Shown here: positions 6,924 through 15,450 of the stretch, piece by piece
Numbering within the stretch: the stretch's first letter is position 1
Layout of the letters: the number at the start of each line of letters is the position of its first letter
NCBI RefSeq assembly: GCF_013256425.1
Contig: NZ_CP053904.1
Span: 4,154,001 to 4,218,000, forward strand
Source of the DNA: Hymenobacter sp. BRD67
GTDB taxonomy: Bacteria > Bacteroidota > Bacteroidia > Cytophagales > Hymenobacteraceae
Direction of reading: 5' to 3'
Length of the DNA: 64,000 nt
Position numbers and translations under genes: made by a program
Notes under the pieces: model-generated
The model's database searches: none
Told to the model about the DNA's origin: nothing
The model's input: only the letters and a program-made list of their open reading frames with translations

Positions 6924-8607
6924 TTACCCGGCCCCTTTGCGGGTCAGGGCCTCTATAGCCGCCTGCTGGTCGGCCGTGGGCTTGCGTGGGTTGTACTTCC
7001 TCCGGCTGCCCGTACTAGCTGCTGGTCGGCGTATTGGCTGGCCGGAACAATGACGCTGTAGCGCTTCTCCGTAATGCCGTTGTCATAAGTGGGCCGGCCG
7101 TTAAAGTCAACACCGACAGGAGTGGGTTTACCGCTTACCCCGTCCCCGGCCGTTTTCACCTTATCTACTACCGCCCCACGGTATTCGGCCCGTAGTTCGG
7201 CCTTCCTGGCTTGCTCCGGAGTCAGCTCCGCAATATTGCGCAGTAAGTCCTGGTAAGCTTCGCGGTCGGTTGTATAGGGCTGCTCGCGGCCAAGACGCTT
7301 GCCGTTCACATACAGCGAGTAATCCCGGCTGGTGAGTTGCATTGGCACCTTGCCATTAGGAGCGGCCGTCGAAATGTGGGTAGGTTTGCCATCCTGCCCT
7401 ACTACTTCGGCCAGGTGGTTGTCTACCATTACCTGCGCGTAGGGCTGACGGGCGCTGCCAAAGGATTCCCCTACGGTGGGGTAGTGGTTAGGTACAAGCG
7501 TGGGCAGTCCTGGCTTAGCGCCGAACGTGCGGGCCATTAGGTTAGGCTGCTGGCCGGGTTGCTCATAGTGCGAGAGCTGCGAGCCAACGGCGGGCGTAGC
7601 TAGTACCTCGTTCGGGTTGGCTTTTACAGCGTGAGGTTGCGGGGGGCGTGGGTTTAGGGCTTCCTCGTGGCTTTGCGAATAGGCGGCCTGGGGCCAAACA
7701 TCATCGAGAGGTGCCCGTTGCGGCTAATCTTGGGGAGGGCGGGCAGGCTGGGGTCCGTGAGCCGGGCCGCTTCGCGCTCTTCGCGCTGCTTATTGTAAGC
7801 GGCCTCCCGCGCATCAGCCAGCACCTTTACCGGGCCCTGGTCGAGTAGTTGGGCCGCGCCCCCGTCTAAATTGAGCTGCGGGGATCCATCAGCATTGTAA
7901 ACAGGTTTCCCGTCCTTCATACGGATGAGCTGCCCGCTTACCTGGTCGGTGTTATGTACCCCACCGAGCCCGCCCGCCTGCGCTACCCGTTGTGTAATCT
8001 TGGGAACTACGTCGTGCAGGGCTTTGGCCACTACCTTGTCCTCCTTGTAGGTAGTGGGGTCATTGTCAAGGGCAGGCAACGCAACATTTGGGTCGTAGTC
8101 GGTAGCCAGTACCTTTTTCCCGTCAGCGCCAATGAGCGAGTGCCCAAGCGCCGTGCTGTAATTGGTGTAATCACGCGTGGGGTCAGCGTGAATCTGAGCC
8201 AGGCGCTCGCTCAACAGCTTGGTTTTCTCTACGCCGTGAATGCGCAGCTTCTCCGTATTGTTGAGCAGGGTGGCCCGCTGACGAGCACCCTCAACACGGT
8301 CGAGCGTGCCAGCCTTTTCCAGTTTGTAGCTATCGGCTAGCTGGTTAATAAGACCCTTTGTTTCTTCGTCAAAGCGCTCCTGAAAGGGCTGGCCGGTTGT
8401 GGTCTTGTACTGCAAATCCTCGCGCAAGTCTTTGCCAATCTTTTCGGCCTGCTGCTGTTTGAGGTGGGCGGTCTTTTGGGCGGCCAACTCCCGCACCCGC
8501 TGCCCCTGGGCCAACAGCGCCAAGGCATTAGGGGCATGGTTGCCGAGCACGTAAGCCGCGCCTTGGTGGATGCCTGGGACTAGATTTTCGCCCGATATTT
8601 CGGCCAT
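6924..8607 (-). CDS. Putative phage structural protein (two frameshifts)
   Basis: The ATG at 8607 opens MAEISGENLVPGIHQGAAYV, and that frame stops at 7654. Restoring one base near 7690 gives QAAYSQSHEEALNPRPPQ and joins the frame that continues past the internal MARTFGAKPG. Restoring another near 7010 gives SRRKYNPRKPTADQQAAIE and a stop at 6924. The whole is about 561 residues with coiled-coil-like helices (ELAAQKTAHLKQQQAEKIG), then mixed segments and a basic tail. There is no signal peptide. It looks like a virion protein of a Bacteroidetes phage, paired with the 5043-5812 gene. The family is not recognised. Confidence 0.55.
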
Positions 8608-8669
8608 TGGGTAGGGGTTTAGGTAGCAGTTGCCTCTCCCTACAAGTTACGGCTAAACTCCCGCTTACC

Positions 8670-8732
8670 CCTGTTCAAGTGTGCCACTGTGCCACTGTGC
8701 CATTTTTGGCACACCTCACTTTTGGCACACCT
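8670..8732 (-). promoter_or_regulatory. Shared regulatory box, copy 3 (full)
   Basis: Read on the minus strand, AGGTGTGCCA occurs at 8732-8723 and 8716-8707 (16-base step), followed by a perfect dyad TGTGCCA-AAAA-TGGCACA (8713-8696) and two more TGGCAC units 8 bases apart, then CTTGAACAGG. This repeats the layout of copy 1 at 402-456. It lies 63-125 bases upstream of the leftward gene that starts at 8607. Confidence 0.65.
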
Positions 8733-8734
8733 AA

Positions 8735-8772
8735 AATAAAAAGGGTCGGCCCACCCGTAGGCAGACCGACCC
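8735..8772 (-). terminator. Intrinsic terminator (leftward)
   Basis: On the minus strand a 7-bp stem GGGTCGG / CCGACCC, with a 16-base interior that can pair further, is followed by TTTTTATTT. It would stop transcripts coming from the tRNA side before they reach the element's leftward promoter. Confidence 0.6.
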
Positions 8773-8887
8773 GTACACCGGGGCAAGCTGGCAACTAAAT
8801 CCCTGATAGGCGAAGATACGAAATAAGGCCCGTTATGTAGCGTGACACACATGGCGTAGGCTGCCCGACTATACTTCGCAAGTACTT

Positions 8888-8909
8888 GTTTAAACCAGCG
8901 TTTAAACCA
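8888..8909. repeat. Tandem GTTTAAACCA repeat beside the tRNA
   Basis: GTTTAAACCA occurs at 8888-8897 and again at 8900-8909, separated by GC. Each copy contains the palindrome GTTTAAAC. It lies 51-72 bases from the tRNA 3' end, on the side of the integrated element, so it could be an integrase arm-type site. That is inference. Confidence 0.4.
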
Positions 8910-8910
8910 A

Positions 8911-8950
8911 AAGCAAAACAGCCACCTAGTATTGCTACTAAGTGGCTGTT
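8911..8950 (-). terminator. tRNA-Val terminator
   Basis: The hairpin AACAGCCAC-x-TAGTA / TACTA-x-GTGGCTGTT has a 4-base loop and lies ten bases downstream of the tRNA 3' end. It is followed on the minus strand by a T-rich run (TTTTGCTTTTGG). Confidence 0.75.
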
Positions 8951-8959
8951 AATCAATGT

Positions 8960-9033
8960 GGGAGATACTGGGTTCGAACCAGTGACCCTCTGCTTGTAAG
9001 GCAGATGCTCTGAACCAGCTGAGCTAATCTCCC
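8960..9033 (-). tRNA. tRNA-Val (anticodon TAC)
   Basis: The minus strand reads a 74-base cloverleaf: a 7-bp acceptor stem GGGAGAT/ATCTCCC, a D arm with AGCTCAGCTGG, an anticodon stem TGCCT-TTACAAG-GGCA giving anticodon TAC, and a T arm with GGTTCGAACC. CCA is not encoded. Its 3' end faces the phage-like region at 1-8950, the usual orientation for an integration target. A terminator follows directly. Confidence 0.95.
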
Positions 9034-9236
9034 GAGTGGTTGTGCCCGTTTGGGAGTACAAAGATGGGGGACTTTTTTGGATTGACCAAACCCGGCGCTA
9101 AAAAAAGTGGGCAGTCAGGCTAGCTGGCAGGGGTAAAAAATTAGCAATCAGCCATAAAAAAATAAAAAATGTACTGGTATGGCCCAGCAGTCGGTATTCG
9201 GCAACGCTACGGGCGCGTAGCCGTTAGCATGGCCGG

Positions 9237-9273
9237 GCTTCTGCCGATAGGCAGAAGCTTTCTTTCTTCTTTT
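9237..9273 (+). terminator. Hairpin with T-rich tail upstream of the TerB-like gene
   Basis: A 9-bp stem GCTTCTGCC / GGCAGAAGC with loop GATA is followed by TTTCTTTCTTCTTTT. It looks like an intrinsic terminator, but it lies only 23 bases before the ATG at 9296 with no rightward gene before it. It may be an attenuator in the leader or a terminator for an unseen small RNA. Confidence 0.5.
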
Positions 9274-9295
9274 ACCTCTCAAATTCTTTTCTTTC

Positions 9296-10166
9296 ATGGA
9301 AACGCAGCTGCTTCAAAACTATTCGGAGCCTGAAAAAACGGCTTATCTCTCGGCTATTGCTTCGCTGGCCACGGCCGACCGCCAGGCAACCCCAACCCAA
9401 ATAGAGTTTTTGCAGCATCTGACCCAGCAGGCCGGCTTATCGGCCGGCTCGGCTCAGCAGGTGCTTCAGGCCGCACAAGACCCAAATAACCAGACGGTGC
9501 AGCAGAGCCTCGACCAGCTTAAGAGCAGCGACCTGCGCTACTCCCTCGTGACCGACCTTATCAGCTTTGCCCGCGTCGATGGCACGTACTCGCCCGGTGA
9601 AGAAGAGATGGTGGGCAAAATGGCGGCTTACCTGGGCGTAAATCCTGACCAGAAGCAGGCCCTCGAAAACGTAGTGGACCAGGCCGCAAGTGTGCCGCAC
9701 GACCCTCAGGACCCCAGTAAGCAGGGCTTCCTAAGCGGCCTAGGCGACAAGCTGAGCAGCGTAGGTATTCCCAAAAACGCCCTGATGGCTGGCTTGCTCG
9801 GCGTGGTGGCCCCTATGGTCATTTCGCGGGTAATTGGCGGCGGGGGCACCAGCCAGGGCCAGCCGAGCGGCACCCTGGGCGGCCTGCTGGGCGGTGCAAT
9901 GGGCAACCTGGGGGACAAGGCTCGCTGGGCGGTATGTTGGGCGGCCTGCTCGGCGGCGGGATGCTGGGCGGCCTGTTTGGCGGCGGCAACAGCCAGGCCA
10001 GCCAATACCCGCAGCAGGGCTCGATGGGCGGCAGCGGCCTCGGCTCCATTATGTCGGTGCTGGGCGGCCTGGGCGGGCAGCCAAACTCGCAGCCCGCCAG
10101 CGCGGGGGCGGCGGCATCATGGGTAGTGGCCTCGGTGGGCTGCTCGGCGGCCTGTTTGGCCGCTAA
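9296..10166 (+). CDS. TerB-like domain protein with Gly-rich tail (two frameshifts)
   Basis: Residues 1 to about 140 are a helical TerB/DUF533-like domain (SDLRYSLVTDLISFARVDGT, then SPGEEEMVGKMAAYLGV). After it comes a hydrophobic glycine-rich region (NALMAGLLGVVAPMVISRVI) and a long Gly/Leu/Met/Gln tail. One missing G near 9913 and another near 10108 break the frame. With both restored the protein ends GGGIMGSGLGGLLGGLFGR at 10166, about 290 residues. TerB proteins are linked to tellurite and envelope stress, but the role here is unknown. It stands alone and converges with ribD across a strong terminator. Confidence 0.75.
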
Positions 10167-10179
10167 ACTGGCCTAACGA

Positions 10180-10239
10180 CAATCAAGAAGCCACACAAAA
10201 TATATATTTAAAACTATATTTTACGTGGCTTCTTGATTG
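10180..10239. terminator. Long inverted repeat between convergent genes
   Basis: A perfect 15-bp stem CAATCAAGAAGCCAC / GTGGCTTCTTGATTG encloses an AT-rich loop of 30 bases that can itself pair (TATAGTTTT-like arms). It lies between the TerB-like gene and ribD and can act in both directions. Confidence 0.65.
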
Positions 10240-10280
10240 TGGCTGGTAATTTGAGGCAGCCCAGTGCAAATGATTATTCT

Positions 10281-11341
10281 TTAGTTATTTACGTAGGTAA
10301 ACAAGTCATCGGGACCTACTTTCTCGCGGCTGTGCCAGCCGCGTAGGCCCATACGCGGGGCAGCTACCCCGCGCTCCAGCCGCTTCGGGCTGCGGAAGAT
10401 GCGGATTTCGTCCCACACGTTACTGTTGAGCAGGGCCGTAAGCACAGTCGGGCCGCCTTCGACCAGCACCGACTGAATACCACGGGCGTGCAGGTCGGCC
10501 AGCACGGCGGGCAGCAGGTCGGGCGAGGGCGCCTCGCCGGCAGCGGTAAAGGGTAGCGTTACGTAGTCGAGGTTGGGCGTGCCGGAGCGGGTGCGATGCG
10601 TGTAGATGAGGGTAGGCTGAGAGCCGTCGAGCACATGGTGGGTGGGGGCAGCGCCAGGTTTTTGTCAAGTACAATGCGCGTGGGCTGGGGGCCGGGCCAA
10701 TCGCGGGCGCTCAGGTGGGGGTTGTCGTGCAGGGCGGTACGGGTGCCCACCAGAATAGCGGCCTCGTCGGTGCGCCATTTATGCGTCAGCAGCTGGGCCT
10801 GGGGGCCGCTTATCTGCACTTGCTGGAAGTGGGGCCCTGCCAAAAAGCCATCGGCCGACTCGGCCCATTTCAGCACCAGGTAGGGGCGCTTTTTCTCCTG
10901 GAACGTAAAGAAGCGCCGATTGAGCTGGCGGCCGGCCTCGGCCAGCAGGCCGGTGCTCACGCGCACACCGGCGGCGCGAAGCTTATCGAGGCCCCGGCCG
11001 GCCACCAGGGGGTTGGGGTCGTCGTTGCAGACAATAACCTCGGGTACGCCTTTGGCGATGAGCAGGTCGGCACAGGGGGGCGTTTTGCCGTGATGCGCGC
11101 AGGGCTCCAGGGTCACAAATACCCGGCTTTGGCGCAGCAGCGCCTGGTCGCCCACGCTGGCCAGCGCATTTACCTCGGCATGGGGGCCGCCGTACTGCTG
11201 GTGAAAGCCTTCGCCCAGAATAGTATTATCCGGGCCTACTACTACGCAGCCTACCATCGGGTTGGGGCGCGTGTAGCCCAGGCCAAGCGCCGCCAGGTCG
11301 AGGGCGCGGCGCATAAAAAGCGAGTCATCGGGCACAGGCAT
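10281..11341 (-). CDS. ribD: Riboflavin biosynthesis deaminase/reductase RibD (one frameshift)
   Basis: RibD deaminates the pyrimidinone from GTP cyclohydrolase II and then reduces its ribosyl chain with NADPH. The N-terminal deaminase domain shows the zinc site His54-Ala-Glu56 in GGPHAEVNAL and Cys81/Cys90 in PCAHHGKTPPC. The C-terminal reductase domain begins near residue 150 (RPYLVLKWAESADGF) and carries VEGGPT near the end. A missing base in the C run near 10637 breaks the frame at ALPP-THHVLDG. The combined length of about 354 residues is normal. The gene is divergent from prmC, with 219 bases between them. Confidence 0.92.
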
Positions 11342-11560
11342 AGGGCAGGGGCAGCGCGGGTTGCTGGCGTAAAGCTATTCGCCGGCCGCCTGTTGTTCGC
11401 TATTCGGCGGTTGTTATTCGTGGCTCGGGGTAGATAAGAAGCTGACTAACAAAGAAAACTAGCCAGCGCACAGTAAGCAGCTGGCGATGAGCAACTACTA
11501 ACGAGCAGCGTCGGCGGCTTGGCAGTCTCTCGCTACCGGGCCGCCATCTTTGCAGCTGCC

Positions 11561-12419
11561 ATGACAACGACCCAGCAGCTTACCACTAGCCTTGCCACCG
11601 CCTTGCGGGCCATTTATCCCGAGCCCGAGGCCCAGGCGCTGGCGGCGCTAGTAGCCGAGCACCTGCTGGGCTATTCGCCCTTGCAGCGCCGCATGCAGGC
11701 CGCCGCGTCCGTGCCGCCCGAGGTGCTGGCTCAGCTGCCGGCGCTGCAGGCGCGGCTGCTGGCCCACGAGCCGGTGCAGTACGTGCTGGGTACGGCGTAC
11801 TTCGCGGGCCTGGAGCTGGCCGTGACACCCGCCACGCTTATTCCGCGCCCCGAAACCGAAGAGCTGGTGCAGCTGATAGCCCGTGCCCATGCCGGCCGGC
11901 CGGGCTTGCGCCTGCTCGATGTGGGCACCGGCAGCGGCTGCCTGGCCATCGCGCTGGCCCGTGCGCTGCCCGGTGCCCAGGTGCTGGCCGTGGATATCTC
12001 GGCCGATGCCCTGGCAGTGGCCGGGCAGAATGCCGCCCGCTACGCCCCCGGTGTAGAGTTCGAGCAGCTTGATATTCTGCATGGTAGTCCGGCTGCATTG
12101 GCCCCGGTAGCCTTGATGTGCTGGTGAGCAACCCCCCTACGTGTGCGAGAGCGAGCGGGCCCTGATGCGCGAAAACGTGCTGGCCTGGGAGCCGGCCACG
12201 GCCTTGTTTGTGCCCGACCGCGACCCACTGGTTTTTTACCGTCGGCTGGCCGGGCTGGCCGCAGTACTGGTGCGACCGGGCGGTAGTATCTGGCTGGAAA
12301 TTAACGAGCGGCTGGGGCCGGAAACCGCCGCGCTTTTTTCGGCGACGGCCTTTGAGCAGGTGGCCGTGCTGGCCGACTTTCTGGGCCGGCCACGCTTTGT
12401 GCGGGCCGTGCGGCGCTAG
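11561..12419 (+). CDS. prmC: Release factor glutamine methyltransferase PrmC (two frameshifts)
   Basis: PrmC uses SAM to N5-methylate the Gln of the GGQ motif in peptide release factors RF1 and RF2. The protein has the N-terminal helical domain, then RPETEELV, the SAM-binding motif LLDVGTGSGCLAIALA and the catalytic NPPY loop. The direct frame ends in VALMCW, but restoring a C near 12103 and a C in the run at 12132-12137 gives GSLDVLVSNPPYVCESE and continues to 12419. I take these as sequence errors because the gene is near-essential. The start is the ATG at 11561; an earlier in-frame start at 11519 gives a poor N-terminus. Confidence 0.92.
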
Positions 12420-12502
12420 GGGCAGCAAACAAATCGTGTAGCTACAGGGTTTGTAGTCGCTTGCCTACGGGCAGCTTTTCTACCTTTTATCTCTCCTCGA
12501 CA

Positions 12503-13605
12503 ATGACTGAGCAACCGCTCCTGACGGCTTTCCACTCCGATAAGCTGAGCTTGAAAAACCGCGTCGTGATGGCGCCCATGACGCGCAGCCGCGCCGACAA
12601 CCCCGGCAACGTGCCCAACGACCTGATGGTCGACTATTATACCCAGCGCGCCTCGGCCGGCCTCATCGTGTCGGAAGGCACCTACGTGAGTCGCGACGCC
12701 GTGGGCTACATCAACGTGCCCGGCATCTATACGCCCGAGCAGGTGGCGGGCTGGCAGAAGGTGACCAGCGCCGTACACGCACACGGCGGCAAGATATTCG
12801 TGCAGCTCTGGCACGTGGGGCGCATCTCGCATCCCGACCTGCTCGACGGCCGCCTGCCGCTTTCGGCCTCGGCTCTCAACCCTCACAGCCAGGTATATAC
12901 GCCCACCGGCTTTAAGGAAACGGTGGCAGCCCAGGCCATGACGGTAGCCCAAATCAAGCAAACCGTGGCCGACTTCGTGCAGGCCGCGAAAAATGCGCTG
13001 GCGGCGGGTTTCGACGGGATGGAGATTCACTCGGCCAACGGCTACCTGTTTCATCAGTTTTTCAACGGCACTGCCAACCACCGCACTGACGAGTACGGCG
13101 GCACGATAGAAAACCGCGCGCGCTTCTTCTTCGAAGTGCTCGATGCGCTGAAGGTAGCCGGTATTGACCTGGGCCAGGTAGGCGTTCGCCTCAACCCCTC
13201 GCTCAACGGCCTGTTTGGCATGACACTCGACGCCGAAACTATCCCAACGTTTGACTATATCGTCAAGCGCCTCAACGACTATGGTCTGGCGTATCTGCAC
13301 CTCACGGAGCCGTTTACCGATGTAAGCGCTATTCCGTACGCCGAGCAGCATATCGCCAAGCGCTACCGCCCCTTATATAGTGGAACGCTAATAATCAACG
13401 CGGGCATGACCCAGGATAAAGGCAACAAGGTGCTGGCCGATGGCGACGCCGACCTCGTAGCCTTCGGCACGCTCTACATCTCGAACCCCGACCTGGTGGA
13501 GCGCTTTGCGCAGCACGCGCCCCTCGCCCGGCCGACAAGGATACCTTCTACGTGCCCGGCGCCAAGGGCTATACCGACTACCCGGCCCTGACTCAGGCTT
13601 CGTAA
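12503..13605 (+). CDS. Old Yellow Enzyme-type NADH:flavin oxidoreductase (one frameshift)
   Basis: This FMN-dependent ene-reductase family reduces activated C=C bonds of enones, nitroalkenes or similar electrophiles with NADH or NADPH. The protein has the family signatures NRVVMAPMTRSRA near the start, QLWHVGRISHPD, and the substrate- and flavin-binding HSANGYLFHQF. About 367 residues is usual for NemA-like members. The frame slips near 13540 where one C is missing, and the restored end reads DKDTFYVPGAKGYTDYPALT to the stop at 13605. The start is the ATG at 12503. It is a single gene between prmC and a terminator. The natural substrate is not known. Confidence 0.9.
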
Positions 13606-13623
13606 AGCTGGGGTTTGTCTACT

Positions 13624-13670
13624 AACCCCACCTTCCCCAACTGGCTTAGCTGGGTGGGGAAGGTGGGGTT
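13624..13670. terminator. Bidirectional terminator
   Basis: A perfect 16-bp stem AACCCCACCTTCCCCA / TGGGGAAGGTGGGGTT has a 15-base loop. It lies between the rightward reductase gene and the leftward gene ending at 13705. Confidence 0.8.
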
Positions 13671-13704
13671 TATATATGAAAGGTTTAATATTTGATGCCC
13701 GGTG

Positions 13705-14124
13705 CTATTCCTGGCGCCGGAGCCAGGCTTCGGCCTCGGCTTCCTTATCGAAGGAGCGGAAGCGAATGGCCAGGCCCTGCACATTGGTCGTGATGTAGGC
13801 CGTGGCCAGGCGGGCATACAGATTGGCAGATACCAGAATGGCACCCACGCGGTAGCCGGCGTGCTGCACGGCGTGCGGCAGCCAGGTAGTGGTAATCCAG
13901 GCTTGCTCCTCGGGCGAGTAGGGAAGAATCTCAACCTGATTGCCGAGCACCTTGCCCCAGCCGTATTGCTGCATGGCCCGGGTCAGGTGCTGCAGCAGGG
14001 CCTGGGTGTCGGCCAGGGTGCGGGTATTGGGCTTCCAGTACAGGCGCAGAAATTTGTCGGGGTCGGTGAGTATCCGGCCGGCAGCATTCTCAAAAACAAC
14101 AGTGGGGGAAAACACGGGCGCCAT
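13705..14124 (-). CDS. Hypothetical SpoIIAA/STAS-like protein
   Basis: The ATG at 14124 gives a 139-residue soluble protein starting MAPVFSPTVVFENAAGRIL. A longer open frame reaching 14487 has a non-protein-like N-terminus and is not used. The alternating beta and alpha pattern, ending with ITTNVQGLAIRFRSFDKEAEAEAWL, resembles STAS or SpoIIAA-like stand-alone domains common in Hymenobacter, where the final helix with 'EAEAWL' is typical. Partner and role are unknown. Confidence 0.6.
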   Translation of the reverse strand: MAPVFSPTVVFENAAGRILTDPDKFLRLYWKPNTRTLADTQALLQHLTRAMQQYGWGKVLGNQVEILPYSPEEQAWITTTWLPHAVQHAGYRVGAILVSANLYARLATAYITTNVQGLAIRFRSFDKEAEAEAWLRRQE

Positions 14125-14392
14125 TGCGGGCCAAAGGTAGCCGAAGCCAGGTGATAGCTTGCTGAACTTGCCGGTCAGCTTCAATAAAACTAGTTGCAGG
14201 CAGCATATTACGACCGGGCTTTCGCCTGCGGCGGCCTGGTGGCTACGGCTGGCCGCGCCACTACTAACAGGGCAGGTTGGGCCGAAAAACTGACCAGCCT
14301 GGCAGCAGTCAGGGAATAAGCATCGGCCTCCGAGCGTTGGGGCAGCTACCGGCGGCTGGCACGACTGCGCCCGCTTGCCGACCTTTGTTGTT

Positions 14393-15381
14393 ATGGTAGT
14401 TTTTCGTAGCCTGCTTAGGCGGCTGTTGCTGGTGCTGGGGAGTGGTGGTGCGCTGGTGGGCTGCGCCAAATCCAGCGGCCCGCTCAAGCTCTATTTTATC
14501 AGCGCCAATCGCTTTACATCGGGCAATCGCTCTGTGGTAGTGCCGGGCGATACCTTGGCCACGCGCCTCTACGCCACGGCTGCCACCGGCAATACTCTGA
14601 AAAGATTTCAGGTTACGGTGGCGTATTCGCCAAGCCGGGTGCCTTTTGCCTACCCTTCTACGGTGCTGGGTTTCAACTACAGCGCCCTGCCCAAAGATTC
14701 ACTGATTACCTACCTCGACTCTACGCTGACTTCCGCGGCCGGCGCGCCAACCGAGTTCTTGTATACTACCGTTTTCGGGGCGCGTACCACCTCGGGCACC
14801 GAGCGCTGGCTATTTACGGCTACCGATAAAGATGGCAATACCTCATCGCGCACCTTTACGCTGTCGGTGCGCCGGAGCGACTCTACGGCTGTTTATCACG
14901 ACTACCAGCTCAACCTGCCATCGACCTCCTACACTCCGGGAGCCCGCCGTTTTATCGAGCTGAAATCGGGCATTGCGTACCCAGCCTACTCGGTAGTGGG
15001 CAGCGTACCCAACCCGCCGTGCAGAGTCAGATTGATGTCATTCTGCTGGCCGACGGCCAGCGCCTCGCCTCGCCCGACGAGACCTCCCTCAAGCTAAGCA
15101 TGAGTAAGTGGTCCGTAGCCCGGCGGGCCACCCGCTTTCGCCTCACTGCCCTGGACAAGACTGGCTTCGACAACACCCAGGATACCATTGCCATCCGGCA
15201 GCAGTTTGCCGGCGGCACGCTGTCGTTGGTATCGGGCCTGGCACTCAACCAGGTATATGCCTTTCGCACTGCTGATGCAAAGCCTTATTACGGCCTGCTG
15301 CACGTATACAGCCTGCCCAGCGGCACCACGGCCGGCTTGCAGCTGCGCGTGCGGGTAGCCAAGCATGCGCTGGGGCAGTAG
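14393..15381 (+). CDS. Hypothetical lipoprotein with Ig-like strands (one frameshift)
   Basis: The ATG at 14393 starts a signal peptide ending in the lipobox LVGC. The mature part is rich in Ser and Thr beta strands (ERWLFTATDKDGNTSSRTFT), suggesting an Ig-like or other beta-sandwich fold on the cell envelope. The frame breaks near 15015. The downstream frame continues QSQIDVILLADGQRL to the stop at 15379-15381, giving about 330 residues. No specific family is recognised. The gene ends at an unusually long terminator that starts in its stop codon. Confidence 0.65.
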
Positions 15382-15442
15382 CCGCCGACCACTAAAAGAG
15401 CCCCGGCCTGCTTAGGTCGGGGCTCTTTTAGTGGTCGGCGGC
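15381..15442. terminator. Very long bidirectional terminator
   Basis: Two perfect 25-base arms (15381-15405 and 15418-15442) beginning GCCGCCGACCACTAAAAGAG surround a 12-base loop. The A-run and T-run halves let it work in both directions between convergent genes. The last base of the upstream stop codon is the first base of the stem. Confidence 0.9.
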
Positions 15443-15450
15443 AAGAAAGA

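Noticed and set aside
8681..8732. Short tandem repeats considered as a CRISPR array
   Set aside because: Units are 8-16 bases with no unique spacers of constant length, and no cas gene is present; they fit an operator or iteron.
10281..12419. ribD and prmC considered as pseudogenes
   Set aside because: Each break is a single missing base in a C run, and restoring it rebuilds conserved motifs (NPPY in PrmC), so sequence error is the simpler reading.
12416..13351. 311-residue frame opposite the Old Yellow Enzyme gene
   Set aside because: The sense strand is a full-length, conserved enzyme; the antisense peptide shows no domain.
13705..14487. Long 260-residue version of the STAS-like protein
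   Set aside because: The extra N-terminal part overlaps the promoter and start of the divergent lipoprotein gene and is not protein-like; the ATG at 14124 is better.
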